Notes under the pieces: generated by a model
Database searches by the model: none
What the model was told of the DNA's origin: nothing
Seen by the model: the letters and a program-made list of their open reading frames with translations, nothing else
Origin: Ferrimonas senticii DSM 18821
Lineage (GTDB): Bacteria; Pseudomonadota; Gammaproteobacteria; Enterobacterales; Shewanellaceae
Assembly: GCF_000422665.1 (NCBI RefSeq)
Contig: NZ_KE383898.1
Location: forward strand, 336,575-400,574
DNA length: 64,000 nt
Reading direction: 5' to 3'
Made by a program: the position numbers and the translations under genes
Shown here: positions 20,179-29,090 of the stretch, piece by piece
Position numbering within the stretch: position 1 is the stretch's first letter
How the letters are laid out: each line of letters starts with the position of its first letter

Positions 20179-20787
20179 ATGAGCCTCGCACAATGCGCCG
20201 CCGACACCATTGTGGTGCTGGATTTTGAAACCACCGGGTTATCGCCCAATAACGGTGATCGCGCCATTGAGATCGGCGCGGTCAAGTTAGTGGACGGGCA
20301 GGTGGTCGATCGCTTTAGCGAACTGATGGATCCCGGCTTTCGCATCAGCGCTTTTATTGAAAGTTATACCGGCATCAGCAACCAGATGCTGGCTGGTGCT
20401 GAAGCTACAGAAACGGTGATGCGCCGCTTTGCCAGCTTTATTCAAGGCTGCAATCTGTTGGCGCATAACGCCGCCTTTGACAGTAAGTTTTTGGATGCGG
20501 AACTGGCGCGATTGGGGTGTGGTTATGATGGTCAGTTTGTGTGTTCGTTGCTGATTGGTCGCCGCATCTACCCCGACGCTGCCAACCACCGTTTGGGGAC
20601 CTTGGTTGAATATAAAAACATTCGCCATGACGGGGTGTTTCACCGGGCGCTGGCGGACGCGCAGATGACCGCCGATCTGTGGCTGGCGATGTTAGCCGAT
20701 TGTGGTGGCAATTTGACCTTTGCCGAGATGCAGCGTCTAAGTCAAATCCCGAAGGCTAAAGTGGCTCAGTGGTTGGCCCGTCGTTAA
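20179..20787 (+). CDS. DEDDh 3'-5' exonuclease, DnaQ-like
   Basis: A 202-residue exonuclease of the DnaQ/epsilon superfamily. The catalytic signature is present: Exo I D15-x-E17 in V-L-D-F-E-T-T-G, Exo II in A-H-N-A-A-F-D-S-K-F, and Exo III H-R-A-L-A-D-A-Q-M-T-A. It has no clamp-binding or polymerase part, so it is a stand-alone exonuclease rather than the replicative epsilon subunit. The frame is open upstream to 19978, but that part is antisense to sbcD. The ATG at 20179 fits the family and has AAGG upstream. Its place next to sbcDC suggests, but does not prove, a repair role. Confidence 0.9.
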   Translation: MSLAQCAADTIVVLDFETTGLSPNNGDRAIEIGAVKLVDGQVVDRFSELMDPGFRISAFIESYTGISNQMLAGAEATETVMRRFASFIQGCNLLAHNAAFDSKFLDAELARLGCGYDGQFVCSLLIGRRIYPDAANHRLGTLVEYKNIRHDGVFHRALADAQMTADLWLAMLADCGGNLTFAEMQRLSQIPKAKVAQWLARR

Positions 20788-20809
20788 TCGGCAACCCAAC
20801 AGTTAACCC

Positions 20810-21706
20810 TTAAGCGGGTTGGCGTTGGGGCTGCTCGTGGCTGTGTTGTAGCAGCCACTCCAGCGCGATTGGCCACAGCGATTGCGCTTGGCGTGAAAAA
20901 AACTTCATATGGCCGATGTCGTTTAGTTGATGTTGGCTGGGGATCAGTTGCAGCCGCTGCGCCTGCAATTTCGGATAAACCGCCAACATATCGGCGACAT
21001 TGGCGTCGTTGGCGATGTGATCGTCACTGGCGTTGATCCACAATCCCGGTAGGCAGACATCGTCGCAGTGGTGCTTAAGCCCGTTGGCAAATTCGGTTTT
21101 CAGATAACCCTCGCCGTTACACCATTTGCGCCACTGCTGGGCGACCCGTTTAGGTAGCGGCTCACCCATACCGACCCATTGATTTTTGGCGTGGCCAAAC
21201 AGGGTGGTCGTGAGCGGCATAAACAGGTTCATAAAATAGTGGGCGCTAAGCAAAAATGGCCAGCGCATATTGCGCAGTGACCCCGATGAGCTAGCAAAAG
21301 CCAGCATTGAACTTAAATGGTGATGATTGGCCATCAGGCCGATCAATTGGCCGCCGGCGCTGTGGCCAATCAGGTGGTAACAACTGGCCGGATAACGGCG
21401 CTTTAACTCTTCCAGCGCCGCGGTCATATCTTGCTGGCCCCAATCGACAATCGCGGCGCGGCTGGCGCTGATCCGACCATGCAGCGAACCGCCAATTCCT
21501 CGATTATCGAAGGTTAATACCGCAAATCCTTGGGTGGCCAAGAAACTGGCGAAATTGGCGTAAAACTGCCGTTTAATGCCGGTAGCTGGCGCCAGCATTA
21601 CTGCGCCGAGCGGTGGCGCTGGCAACTCTGGTTCAAATAGGGTTGCGGCTAGGCGTTCACCGTCTTGGCAAGTGAGGGTGATATCGAGATTGTGTCGATG
21701 GGTCAT
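20810..21706 (-). CDS. alpha/beta hydrolase (COG4757-like)
   Basis: A 298-residue cytosolic alpha/beta hydrolase with nucleophile Ser116 in G-H-S-A-G-G. The acid is probably an Asp in N-A-S-D-D-H, and the catalytic His lies in D-I-G-H-M-K-F-F near the C-terminus. The strand and oxyanion region M-L-A-P-A-T-G-I and D-N-R-G-I-G-G-S are typical of the group annotated as predicted hydrolases. The substrate is unknown. I start at the ATG of M-T-H-R-H-N-L-D because homology begins there. A GTG at 21775 would add 23 residues, including an unusual Cys-rich stretch (C-C-K-S-C-E-D-D-C), and cannot be excluded. Confidence 0.82.
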   Translation of the reverse strand: MTHRHNLDITLTCQDGERLAATLFEPELPAPPLGAVMLAPATGIKRQFYANFASFLATQGFAVLTFDNRGIGGSLHGRISASRAAIVDWGQQDMTAALEELKRRYPASCYHLIGHSAGGQLIGLMANHHHLSSMLAFASSSGSLRNMRWPFLLSAHYFMNLFMPLTTTLFGHAKNQWVGMGEPLPKRVAQQWRKWCNGEGYLKTEFANGLKHHCDDVCLPGLWINASDDHIANDANVADMLAVYPKLQAQRLQLIPSQHQLNDIGHMKFFSRQAQSLWPIALEWLLQHSHEQPQRQPA

Positions 21707-21883
21707 CAGCTTACGTCGTCCAAAAAACCAGCAGTCATCCTCGCAACTTTTGCAGCACTGATCAAACCAGTGCACTTTGAACTTGGTTACCGATAAGGTG
21801 ATTTTTTGTCGATCGATTTAAGCAAAATTGTGAACCACAAAAGCGTTTGTTGGTTGCTCTGTTGTTACCATTGCGACGCACTC

Positions 21884-21899
21884 GCTACCAACTGGTAGC
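21884..21899. promoter_or_regulatory. perfect inverted repeat before the hybrid kinase gene
   Basis: GCTACCA-AC-TGGTAGC lies 55 bp upstream of the kinase start, in the divergent space with the hydrolase gene. It may be an operator; I cannot assign a regulator. Confidence 0.25.
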
Positions 21900-21954
21900 A
21901 GCAGTGCAACATCTGACCAGAAGAAGTCAGAATTTCAGCATCAGGGAAACAGCG

Positions 21955-24036
21955 ATGAGCAAACCGCAACTGGATATTGGCAGCTTTTTTGAACACAGCG
22001 ACTGTGCGCTACTGATCTGCGCCAACGATCCCTATTCGACCATCATTGAAGCCAACGAGGCGTTCTATGCCATGGTGGGTTACTCCCCCGAGGAGATGCT
22101 AACCCAGCATCAAAATCGGTTTGCTAATCTGGTGATTGATGATTTGGGCGAAATTTTGCGTAAAGTCGGTAATTCGGTATCGGCCAACAACACCTTGGAT
22201 TACGAGTACCGCATTCGTAAAAAAAGCGGTGAGGTGATGTGGATCCACGATATCGCCACCTTTGATCCAAGCCAGAACCGGTTTTCTGTGGTGATCATGG
22301 ACATCACCTATCGTCAAAACGCGCTGGAGGCTATCCAAAAAACCGCGCATGGTGACGCACTCTCCAGTTGGTTGTCCTCCCTTATCGACAATATCCCCAG
22401 TGCCATCGCCATTTACGATGCGCAGCAGCAGGTGGTGGCTAATAAGCTGTTTAAGTCGATCGCCCAGCGTTGCTACGACGACACGGCGCTGACTGAGGCG
22501 CAGCGACAGCAATTTTTTGATCTACTGGCCAGCAGCGCGGCGATGAAATCGGAGCTGTCGGTAACCCAGCTGGTCCTCGCCGATCGCGTTTATCGGGTAC
22601 GGCAGCGACTGCTGACGCACTCTCGCAGCGAGCAGCAGTATCTGATGTTGGTGTTTGATGACATCACCAGTTTGAAAGAAAAAGAGCAGAAATTAACCAA
22701 AGCGATTGATGCTCGAAATCAGTTTTTGGCGGTGGTTAGTCATGAGCTGCGCACGCCGATCGCCTCAATGCTGGGGTTGATGGAGATGCTGGATAAGTAC
22801 CTGGAGGATCCCGCTGCCAAACTGCTGCTGGATAACGCCAAACTTTCCGCTGATAGGCTTAAGCTGCACGTCAACGACATTTTAGACTTTTCTAAGATTG
22901 AAGCCGGTCAGTTGCAGATCGATGCCACCCGCGGCAACGTCTATGCCGAATGCGGGCCAATCTTGCGTGGTTATGAACAGGTGGCGCGTAACAAGGGGCT
23001 GAACTTTGTGGTTGATTGGGTTGTCAGCCCCTATCTGTTTATGACCTTAGACTGGCTGCGAATTCATCAAATCATCAACAACATCGTCAGTAATGCGTTG
23101 AAGTTTACCGATAACGGCTACTTGCACATTGCCGTTGATTGTCAGGCTGAGCAGTTGTTTATCAAGGTCACCGATTCCGGTTGTGGCATGGATGCCGAGC
23201 AGCAAGCCAATCTATTCAAACCCTTTGTGCAAGGGGATAAAACCATTAGCCGCCGCTACGGTGGTACGGGACTTGGGTTATCGATTGTAAAAAACCTGCT
23301 GGATATTTTGGCTGGCACTATCGAGGTAGTCAGCGAGCCTGGCCAAGGCACGTCGGTAACGGTCACCATTCCAACGCAGGCGCAGCCATGGAGTGGCCAA
23401 GTCAGCGGCAGTTTTGATTCTGATTGCCGTGATATCAAAGCGTGGCTTAGCTGCTGGAAGGTCGGCAATCGTCGCTTTTGGCAATCGCCGAGTATGATCC
23501 GGCGCGATCCGCAGTTTAATAACCTCTACCCCGATTTGATCTATCGTGAGTTGGTTGAACACTCCAAATACAGCTTAACACCGCCGCCAGCACAAACTGC
23601 GGTGCACTTTTCGGTGTTGGCCGTTGATGATAACGAGATCAACCGGCTGATGATGAAGGTGCAGTTTGAAAGTTTGGGCGCCAGTGCGGTAATTGTTGCC
23701 AGTGGTAAAGAAGCCTACAGCCAGTTGTGCGCTTCGCTGCAGTGCCCGACGAAACCAAAGTTTGATGTGGTTGTTACCGATCTGCATATGCCAGAGATGA
23801 ACGGCTTTGAACTGACTGAGCTTATCAAGCAGCACCCAGGGCTGGCCGAGATCCCGGTGCTGGGCTGCACCGCCGATAACTCGAAACATGTGGTCGAGCA
23901 GGCGCAGCAATACGGTATGGCCGAGGTGATCTTTAAGCCGTATCAGTTGGAGAAACTGCATCGCAGCATCCTCAAGCGGCTGCAGCAACGTGGTGCGGTT
24001 CGGCCGACTACAATACCAATTCACCTAGATATCTGA
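21955..24036 (+). CDS. hybrid sensor histidine kinase, PAS-HisKA-HATPase-REC
   Basis: A 693-residue soluble sensor kinase with no membrane segment. An N-terminal PAS (about 15-125, with Y-S-T-I-I-E-A-N-E-A-F and I-M-D-I-T) is followed by a second PAS-like region (about 145-245) and HisKA with phospho-accepting His263 in V-V-S-H-E-L-R-T-P. The HATPase domain has D-S-G-C-G-M and G-G-T-G-L-G-L-S. The C-terminal receiver carries Asp609 in V-V-T-D-L-H-M-P-E-M-N-G. No output domain follows, so phosphate probably passes to an HPt protein. AGGGA precedes the ATG. The last seven codons (I-P-I-H-L-D-I) come from a mobile element inserted at the 3' end. Confidence 0.93.
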   Translation: MSKPQLDIGSFFEHSDCALLICANDPYSTIIEANEAFYAMVGYSPEEMLTQHQNRFANLVIDDLGEILRKVGNSVSANNTLDYEYRIRKKSGEVMWIHDIATFDPSQNRFSVVIMDITYRQNALEAIQKTAHGDALSSWLSSLIDNIPSAIAIYDAQQQVVANKLFKSIAQRCYDDTALTEAQRQQFFDLLASSAAMKSELSVTQLVLADRVYRVRQRLLTHSRSEQQYLMLVFDDITSLKEKEQKLTKAIDARNQFLAVVSHELRTPIASMLGLMEMLDKYLEDPAAKLLLDNAKLSADRLKLHVNDILDFSKIEAGQLQIDATRGNVYAECGPILRGYEQVARNKGLNFVVDWVVSPYLFMTLDWLRIHQIINNIVSNALKFTDNGYLHIAVDCQAEQLFIKVTDSGCGMDAEQQANLFKPFVQGDKTISRRYGGTGLGLSIVKNLLDILAGTIEVVSEPGQGTSVTVTIPTQAQPWSGQVSGSFDSDCRDIKAWLSCWKVGNRRFWQSPSMIRRDPQFNNLYPDLIYRELVEHSKYSLTPPPAQTAVHFSVLAVDDNEINRLMMKVQFESLGASAVIVASGKEAYSQLCASLQCPTKPKFDVVVTDLHMPEMNGFELTELIKQHPGLAEIPVLGCTADNSKHVVEQAQQYGMAEVIFKPYQLEKLHRSILKRLQQRGAVRPTTIPIHLDI

Positions 24037-24173
24037 TCATTATTGCTGGTTTAAATCGCCTCACTCGGCGTTACTCAACTTACTGGTAGAGCCACTAGCA
24101 GCGGCGTTGAGTGCCTTGATTGAGACGATTTCTCCTTCGCAGGAAATAGACCATTTACTTAAGTGAATTGGTA
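24014..24173. mobile_element. 160-bp non-autonomous element (MITE-like) with CCAATTCAC ends
   Basis: The ends are inverted: TACCAATTCACCTA on the left (from 24014) and TAAGTGAATTGGTA on the right (to 24173), with TA as the likely target duplication. Inside, GGCGTTACTCAAC and GCGTTGAGTGCC can form a further hairpin. There is no open frame of note. It enters the last codons of the hybrid kinase gene; without it the frame would end A-C-A A-T-A T-A-A, two codons after P-T. No other copy is visible in the window. Confidence 0.72.
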
Positions 24174-24201
24174 TAACCGCCTAGCTTGTGCGGCATTGGC
24201 A

Positions 24202-24567
24202 TCACAGCGATTGCAGCAACAGTTCGAGCTGTTTGGGTGAGTATGGCTTGTGCAGTTGGCCATCAAAGGCGCTTTGTTGCGATTCACTGAGTACGACAGC
24301 GGTCCAAGCGTAACAGCGGCAGCCGGAGCCTAAGCGTCGTCGAAGATTGTTGGCCAGTTGATGGCCAGCAAGCTCTGGCATGCACTGATCTAAGATCACC
24401 AACTGTGGCATCAAACCGCTGTCATCAATCACTTGCTCAACGATCAACGGATTGTTGATCACCGTGACCTTAACGCCCTGCAGCAACAAGGCTTGTTCGA
24501 GCAACATGGTATTGACTGGGTTGTCATCAACTATCACGCACCACGGTTGTTTATCGACACTCGCCAT
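24202..24567 (-). CDS. single-domain response regulator
   Basis: A 121-residue receiver-only protein. The acidic pair is in V-I-V-D-D-N-P, the phospho-acceptor is Asp60 in L-V-I-L-D-Q-C-M-P-E, and the conserved Lys is in L-H-K-P-Y-S-P-K. There is no output domain. It overlaps the preceding hybrid kinase gene by 17 bp and its GGAG ribosome-binding site lies inside that gene, so it is translated with the kinase and is a natural target or phosphate sink for it. Confidence 0.9.
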   Translation of the reverse strand: MASVDKQPWCVIVDDNPVNTMLLEQALLLQGVKVTVINNPLIVEQVIDDSGLMPQLVILDQCMPELAGHQLANNLRRRLGSGCRCYAWTAVVLSESQQSAFDGQLHKPYSPKQLELLLQSL

Positions 24568-27500
24568 TATTTACTCCGTTGATGATTGCCAAGGCGCCAG
24601 CGAAGTCCAGTTGTTCCAGCGCTCGGCGCGCGCGGCCATAGTCCGCTTCGCCGATGCCTAAACTGGCGCTGTTATGGCTGGCAAGCCAGCCAATCGCTTG
24701 AAAGTCACCCTCCGCTAACGCTTGTTGCAGCTCGATTTTGCTGCATAGGGCAGCAGCGGCGCTGACCATAGGTTCTGCTGGCAACGCAGCGGTTAGCCGT
24801 TGCCGAAGATCGGCGGCGGCTTGGCGCAGCGCTTTTAGGTTGCTGCTAGTGAAGTCAGCTTCCAGTTGCTGGCATTGCAGATACAAACTTTCAGCGCCAA
24901 GGTTACCTGCAGCCCCTTTTAGCGAATGTAAGGCATCGCGCTGCTGCGCCGGATCATCATCCAGATGGTAGGCAAACTGGGCTAATTGTTCGGCAAATAG
25001 TCCTAAGGCGCGCAACACCACCTCGGCCTGACCGCCGCCGCTTTGCAGCGCGCAATCCAGATTGATGCAGTCGATCGGCGCTAAGGTTGCAAGCGCGCTT
25101 GACGCCGGTTGCTGAACTTGCGGATTGGTTGCTAACCACTGCACCAGTACTTGATTAAGCCGAGCTTGCTGAATTGGCTTATCAATGCTGTCGTCAAAGC
25201 CGCTTAGCTGCATCCGCTGTTTCTCTTGCGGCTGTACCAAGGCACTTAGGGCGATAATCGGTACTGCCGAATCGCTGCTGTTTTTGATTATCTCGGTGGC
25301 TTCAAAGCCATCCATAACCGGCATCATGCAGTCCATTAAGATCAGATCATAATGATGTTGGCGGGCCAACTCGACCGCTTCGAGGCCGTTATCACAGACG
25401 TCGATTTGCCATTGCAATGGCGCCAGTAAGCCCAGCATCAACTCTTGGTTAATGAGGTTGTCCTCCGCCAACAAGATCCGTTTCCCGGTCGGTAATTGCT
25501 GGTCGTAAACCGGCTTGGTTTGATGACTGGGGTTTGGTTGTTGGCCAACCAGTTGGCTGATGGCAGCCTGCAGATCAACGCAGGTGACCGGCACATTAAG
25601 GTGCAGTAGGTTGCCTTGTCGTTGTTGGTCGGTCCATTGATTGTGCAGCACGATGGTTGGCCGGTCGCTGGGCAGTACCGCAGTTTTAGCGCAGACCACC
25701 CAAATGCTCGCCTGTTGACGGTTAACCGGTTGCAGATCGTTCATGCCCGTTTGTTGTAACCAAGCGGGCCACTGCGAAGGTTTAGCGGCATCGGAGGCTT
25801 GCCAACAGATTGAGTAGTTAGCTAGCTCTAGCGGGCGAGCGGGCAAGGGTTGCTGCGCTGCTGGTACCGCTTCATAGGGCAGTGACAGGGTGAAACGACT
25901 ACCCTGGTGTTGTTGGCTGCGAACTGAAATAGAGCCGTTCATGGCGGTCGCCAACCCTTCGCTGATTGCCAGCCCCAAACCGGTGCCACCGTAGCGGCGG
26001 GAGATGGAATTATTGCCTTGTTCAAACGGCTGGAAAAGCCGCTCTAGCTGTTCTGGGCTGATACCAATACCGGTGTCGGTAACGGTGAACATTAAGGTAT
26101 TGGCGTTATTACTAAATTGCCGCGACAGGGTTAGGGTAACCGAACCGCTGTTGGTAAATTTAATCGCATTACCAACCAAGTTTTGCAGGATCTGCGATAA
26201 TCGCAACGGATCGCCGAAGAGACTGGCCGGCACATCGGGGCGAACGACGATCTGCAGCGTTAACTGCTTTTGTTCAGCGGCGACCGAAAACATCGCTTGC
26301 AGTCGCTGCAGCAGGGGTTGCAACTCAAACGCGGTGCGTTCAATCGTTAGCTTGCCTGCCTCTACTTTAGAGACATCAAGGATATCGTTTAGTAACTGCA
26401 ACAACCCCTCGGCTGAGCTATTGACCTTTTTGATCCAGCTTGCCAACTTGTCGGACATCGGTTCATTTTGTGCCAGTTGGCTAAGGCCGATAATGGCGTT
26501 CATTGGTGTCCGCACTTCGTGGCTCATGTTGGCTAAAAACTGAGTTTTGGCCTGTGCCGCGGCATCGGCTTGACGCACCGCTTCAACTAAGCCATCGAGG
26601 ATCTGATCACTGGCACGGCGGGAGCGCGCTAGGCCGACAATCATCATCACCGTGACAAAGGTAAAGGCCACCGCCAACATCAGCAGCAGATCCACCGCTT
26701 TGGCCGAGTTAAGCAGCACCGCCCGCTTATCGGTAAGTTGCTGATTGATATCTTCACTTAACTCGTTGCCCATGATGGTGATGTGATTGGTCAGCTTTTC
26801 GAACACAATCTTTTGTTGGCCAACACTTTCAACGGTCGCGGAAAAGCTTTTCGCTTGCTGTAACAGTTGTTGCAACGCCGGTTGGATAGGGCTTGTCGTT
26901 AATTGCAGACGCAACTGTTCAATCTTACTTACCGAACTCAAGAAGCGCTCTTGGTATATGTGGAGCCGGACTTTGGTAATCGACTCATCACCGCCTGCCG
27001 AATTCATTTTTACGCTGGTGTCCGGCAGTGTGCCCATATCGCCGAGCAAGGTCGTCAATTGCTGTAGCAATTGTTTGTTGATTTGGCGTTTTTGTGGCGA
27101 CTGTTGTTGCAGATGTAGAATATCGCTGTTCAGACTTAAGATGGCCTTCTTTAGTTGTCGGTACTCGCTGCCGGCGGTCTCATTGATGTCGATAAAGCTG
27201 GGTAACATCGGATCCAATTGCCGCAGATAATCCAGGTAAGCCGACAGTTGCTCACTAAAAGCTGCCAGTTCGTTGTTGTCATGCACGACATTATCAATGA
27301 CCAGTTGCAGTTCATTGATCTCTCGTTCCATAGCGGCTTGCTCAAACCGCCCTTGCTCGCGCAGCAGTACCAACTCCGAGACCCGAACTTGGTCCATTGC
27401 AGTTTGCAACTGCGAGGTATCGCGATAGCTTTGGTAGTCGCTAACCATGGTCTGAATTAGGCGAACGTTGGCAATAGCCACCGCCAAAATGGCGATAACG

Positions 27501-27586
27501 ACTACCCCAAAGCCCATAAATAGCCGTGACAGAACCTGCTGTTCTGATTTGCCATTGGCTAGGATGGTATCGAGTTTTTGCGGCAC
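24551..27586 (-). CDS. hybrid sensor histidine kinase, TM-HisKA-HATPase-REC-HPt
   Basis: A 1011-residue tripartite phosphorelay kinase. Two membrane helices (about 25-47 and 300-320) enclose a helical periplasmic sensor of about 250 residues. HisKA has His near 355 in N-M-S-H-E-V-R-T-P. HATPase has D-T-G-I-G-I and G-G-T-G-L-G-L-A. A degenerate receiver-like stretch may precede the clear receiver with Asp near 754 (L-M-D-C-M-M-P-V-M-D-G). The C-terminal HPt carries His near 885 in L-H-S-L-K-G-A-A-G-N. The architecture resembles BarA/TorS-type kinases. The start is GTG, 7 bp after the upstream HD-GYP gene. It is the middle gene of a three-gene operon. Confidence 0.93.
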   Translation of the reverse strand: MPQKLDTILANGKSEQQVLSRLFMGFGVVVIAILAVAIANVRLIQTMVSDYQSYRDTSQLQTAMDQVRVSELVLLREQGRFEQAAMEREINELQLVIDNVVHDNNELAAFSEQLSAYLDYLRQLDPMLPSFIDINETAGSEYRQLKKAILSLNSDILHLQQQSPQKRQINKQLLQQLTTLLGDMGTLPDTSVKMNSAGGDESITKVRLHIYQERFLSSVSKIEQLRLQLTTSPIQPALQQLLQQAKSFSATVESVGQQKIVFEKLTNHITIMGNELSEDINQQLTDKRAVLLNSAKAVDLLLMLAVAFTFVTVMMIVGLARSRRASDQILDGLVEAVRQADAAAQAKTQFLANMSHEVRTPMNAIIGLSQLAQNEPMSDKLASWIKKVNSSAEGLLQLLNDILDVSKVEAGKLTIERTAFELQPLLQRLQAMFSVAAEQKQLTLQIVVRPDVPASLFGDPLRLSQILQNLVGNAIKFTNSGSVTLTLSRQFSNNANTLMFTVTDTGIGISPEQLERLFQPFEQGNNSISRRYGGTGLGLAISEGLATAMNGSISVRSQQHQGSRFTLSLPYEAVPAAQQPLPARPLELANYSICWQASDAAKPSQWPAWLQQTGMNDLQPVNRQQASIWVVCAKTAVLPSDRPTIVLHNQWTDQQRQGNLLHLNVPVTCVDLQAAISQLVGQQPNPSHQTKPVYDQQLPTGKRILLAEDNLINQELMLGLLAPLQWQIDVCDNGLEAVELARQHHYDLILMDCMMPVMDGFEATEIIKNSSDSAVPIIALSALVQPQEKQRMQLSGFDDSIDKPIQQARLNQVLVQWLATNPQVQQPASSALATLAPIDCINLDCALQSGGGQAEVVLRALGLFAEQLAQFAYHLDDDPAQQRDALHSLKGAAGNLGAESLYLQCQQLEADFTSSNLKALRQAAADLRQRLTAALPAEPMVSAAAALCSKIELQQALAEGDFQAIGWLASHNSASLGIGEADYGRARRALEQLDFAGALAIINGVNNGECR

Positions 27587-27592
27587 GCGAGG

Positions 27593-28618
27593 TTAGTCTC
27601 GGTAGGTTTGACTGGTGGCGATCATCGCCTGTTGCTGGGCCAAAAAGTGCGCCACCAGTTCCGGGTCAAACTGGCTGCCGGCACCGGCGGCAATAATCTC
27701 AATCGCTTGTTCGCAGCTCATCGCTTTTTTGTAAGCGCGCTCGCTGATCAGGGCGTCAAACACATCGGCAATGGCGACGATTCGCGCTTCCAGTGGAATA
27801 TTGTGGCCAGCCAAACCGTGGGGGTAACCGTTACCATCAAAGCGTTCATGGTGGTACAAGGCGATGGTGCGCGACATCACCATCACGCTGGATTGATCGC
27901 CCTCTAACAATTGCGCGCCGATCTCAGTGTGACGTTTCATCAATTGCCATTCGGCATCATCCAAGGCGCTGGGTTTACTCAAAATTGCGTCCGGAATGCC
28001 GATCTTGCCGATGTCGTGCAGTGGGGCCGCGTGAAACAGATCTTTGCACCAGTCGCTGTCACAGCCATGAGCCTCGGCAATCAATTTGGCGTAGTGAGCG
28101 ACTCGCAGCACGTGCAGTCCGGTCTCTTCATCTTTAAAAGCGGTCGCTTGCGCCAGCTTTTCCAGCATCACCAGACGCGAGCGGTGCAGTTCACTCTCTT
28201 CATGTTCCAACGCCCGCATCAGCCCCATTTTGTGGCTGTGAGCGGCTAAGTGGGTACGAACCCGATGCAGTACCGTTGGCGCGTAAAATGGCTTACGAAT
28301 GAAATCAACCGCGCCTGATTCAAAGCCCATCGCTTCATCTTCTGGCTGACTGGCGGCGGAGATAAATATCACCGGAATGTCGCCATAGCTGATGTCGGTT
28401 TTCAGCCAGCGACAAAATTGATAGCCATCGATATTGGGCATCACAATATCCAGCAAGATCAGATCGGGCTTTTGTGGCAGGCGTGCAATTGCCTCTTCAC
28501 TGCTGCGGGCAACCAACACTTTAAATTGTGGTGCCAAGATGCCACCCAGCAGATGCAAATTTTCGGGGCAGTCATCTACCAATAGAATGGTGGCTGGAGC
28601 GTTTGCGGATTCGGTCAT
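27593..28618 (-). CDS. response regulator with HD-GYP c-di-GMP phosphodiesterase output
   Basis: A 341-residue RpfG-like protein. The receiver is at 8-125, with acidic L-V-D-D and phospho-acceptor Asp57 in L-I-L-L-D-I-V-M-P-N. The HD-GYP domain (about 150-330) keeps H-D-I-G-K, the H-H-E motif and the signature G-N-G-Y-P-H-G-L, plus D-V-F-D-A-L. The expected activity is hydrolysis of c-di-GMP, switched by phosphorylation. It is the first gene of the operon with the hybrid kinase and single receiver, giving a plausible sensor-to-c-di-GMP route. Confidence 0.94.
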   Translation of the reverse strand: MTESANAPATILLVDDCPENLHLLGGILAPQFKVLVARSSEEAIARLPQKPDLILLDIVMPNIDGYQFCRWLKTDISYGDIPVIFISAASQPEDEAMGFESGAVDFIRKPFYAPTVLHRVRTHLAAHSHKMGLMRALEHEESELHRSRLVMLEKLAQATAFKDEETGLHVLRVAHYAKLIAEAHGCDSDWCKDLFHAAPLHDIGKIGIPDAILSKPSALDDAEWQLMKRHTEIGAQLLEGDQSSVMVMSRTIALYHHERFDGNGYPHGLAGHNIPLEARIVAIADVFDALISERAYKKAMSCEQAIEIIAAGAGSQFDPELVAHFLAQQQAMIATSQTYRD

Positions 28619-29090
28619 GATGGTGCGGTGTCGATGGGGTTGAGTAAATGATGTTAACGCTGGAGTTTACTGAGGCGACCTAACGGACTCCCTGCAATAG
28701 CAACATTGGCGAGTAAAATAGAACTTGTTACGGGTTATGTACATGTGAATTTACGATTGAGAACCGCATTGGTCAATCGCTTGAGTATTGTTAAATGGCT
28801 GTTATGACTTAACTTTGTGACGGTTTTAACAAAAAGCCCAATAAGCTTTTGTGAGTTCAATCCACTTTAGCGCGCGGAGTGTACCGGCGCAGCGTTGCGC
28901 AAATCCAGTACAATATTTATACCGATTCGATAAAGCTTGTTTTAAGTCAATTTTCGCTGCGATGCGGTGGTTTTGCGCTTTTGTTCATCGTTAATTTGCG
29001 TAACAACGCTGACGACGATCGCCTTTGCCGTTACAGTGTGATCAGTGTCGCCGAACGTTGCGGTGCGGTGCAGTCAACAAAGGAATTGTG
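28619..29090. other. 472-bp divergent intergenic region
   Basis: This holds the promoters of the HD-GYP operon (-) and the M48 protease (+). An inverted repeat around 28831-28855 (AAAAAGC with GCTTTT) is visible. I see no gene, RNA or recognisable operator. Confidence 0.5.
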
